From: Bugula neritina
Taxonomy: Eukaryota; Bryozoa; Gymnolaemata; Cheilostomatida; Bugulidae
DNA length: 64,000 nucleotides
Direction: 5' to 3'
Assembly (NCBI GenBank): GCA_964035545.1
Contig: OZ037769.1
Location: 4,936,429 to 5,000,428, forward strand
Part shown: positions 20,557 to 64,000 of the stretch, piece after piece
How positions within the stretch are numbered: the stretch's first letter is position 1
How the letters are laid out: every line of letters starts with the position of its first letter
Notes under the pieces: model-generated
What the model was told of the DNA's origin: nothing
Seen by the model: the letters and a program-made list of their open reading frames with translations, nothing else
Databases searched by the model: none
Program-made: the position numbers and the translations under genes

Positions 20557-20935
20557 TTTTGCTATATAAAATATCATTTTAATACTTATAATAATTTATA
20601 CATAGTATTCACAGACAATGATATGCAGAAGGACATACACTGGAATAGAAATGGAAAAGATGTGTCACATGAACAGAATAGATGAAATGCACCAACGTTG
20701 AGTCTGCTATGTTTTCAACATTGCAACTTGAAGTTACAAATTATTTTATAAAATAAGGCCTAAATTCTATCCCCTTACTGGGGTCTATATCCACCTCTTT
20801 CTTGCTTTCACTCTAAGCTGAAATATCATTTTGTTGGGTGCCTCTAATATCTTGATATGCAGTCAAATAAATTGTTCAATTCAAAAATATAATTTCAGTA
20901 ATTTGTAAAAGTTTATCTAGTATATAATGAATAAG

Positions 20936-63589
<42,654 letters not shown>

Positions 63590-63764
63590 CTACAACAGGT
63601 ACGAAAAATGTAGCAGAAATAATGTTGCAGGGCCACAAAAAATAGACTAAATGTGGATATTTCAATAAATTACAAAAGTATAGCAGTGGTAGTGGTATCA
63701 AGTGGTAGAGGTGTCGTTAGAGTACTACAATTGCAATAATAATATTCAAATATACTTCAACAAA

Positions 63765-63808
63765 TAATAATACAGTAATATAGTAATATAGTAATACAGT
63801 AATATAGT
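63765..63808. repeat. AGTAATAT short tandem repeat
   Basis: Four to five copies of a 9-10 bp AGTAATAYAGT-type unit in the intron upstream of the first EGF exon seen. Confidence 0.85.
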
Positions 63809-64000
63809 TGTTGCTGTGCATCCTTAGGAAGCTAACCCAGCAAGCTATTCCTATGCCTTTTTACAAACAATATACTCAGCTTTTTGTTACAATAAAGCAA
63901 GCGCAAGTGATGCATTTCTATCAGTTGAAATCTTGTATATTTATAAAGCGCTACAAACATCTACATATATCAAAACTTTAACAATAGTAGTAAAACTGTG

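Larger units (their letters stand above)
19942..20935. other. Convergent 3' region between twitchin and cubilin
   Basis: The 994 bp between the two stop codons hold both 3' UTRs. A plus-strand AATAAA lies at 20422-20427 and a minus-strand AATAAA at 20551-20556 (TTTATT on +), so the transcripts could end within about 120 bp of each other. No further Ig exon or other gene was recognised. Confidence 0.7.

Overview
This is a 64 kb piece of an intron-rich, AT-rich animal nuclear genome. It carries parts of two very large genes arranged tail to tail. On the + strand (4595-19941) lies the 3' part of a twitchin/titin-like giant muscle protein gene: Ig and Fn3 domains, the titin-type kinase, two Ig domains and a Ser/Arg-rich tail ending in a stop. 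On the - strand (63589 down to 20936) lies the C-terminal part of cubilin: the last EGF repeats, then exactly 27 CUB domains and a stop. All exon boundaries were derived by hand from GT/AG sites, reading phase and domain continuity, and every junction given joins in phase. Gene content (twitchin-type kinase, cubilin), intron structure and tRNA-derived SINEs point to an invertebrate bilaterian, probably a lophotrochozoan such as a mollusc or relative. The species cannot be read from the sequence.

Layout. 1-4594 is an intron of the twitchin gene. It contains a pyrimidine tract and a 3.7 kb foldback element with a 4-bp target duplication; its arms carry inverted, decayed fragments of an ORF. 4595-19941 holds 25 twitchin exons. 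19942-20935 is the shared 3' region of the two genes. 20936-63589 holds about 60 cubilin exons. 63590-64000 is the next cubilin intron, and the 5' end of that gene lies outside the window.

The main unexpected signal is that tandem repeat arrays repeatedly sit exactly on splice junctions. At least eight introns, in both genes, have arrays whose unit contains the real donor or acceptor, often with a few bases of exon: exon edges 5998, 10548, 12665, 34862, 40728, 43383, 45125 and 53083. They create rows of up to about ten or more near-identical splice sites.

Other notable points: CUB8 has two tandem first-half exons that reading frame forces to be mutually exclusive; CUB13 has lost both cysteines of its first disulfide and is followed by a Thr/Pro linker; CUB5 has an 87-nt cassette-like exon; and the twitchin C-terminus has only two Ig domains after the kinase, followed by a tail with several Arg-Arg-X-Ser sites.

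Twitchin is a sarcomeric scaffold and kinase. Cubilin is a peripheral endocytic receptor. No functional link between them is implied; they are simply neighbours.
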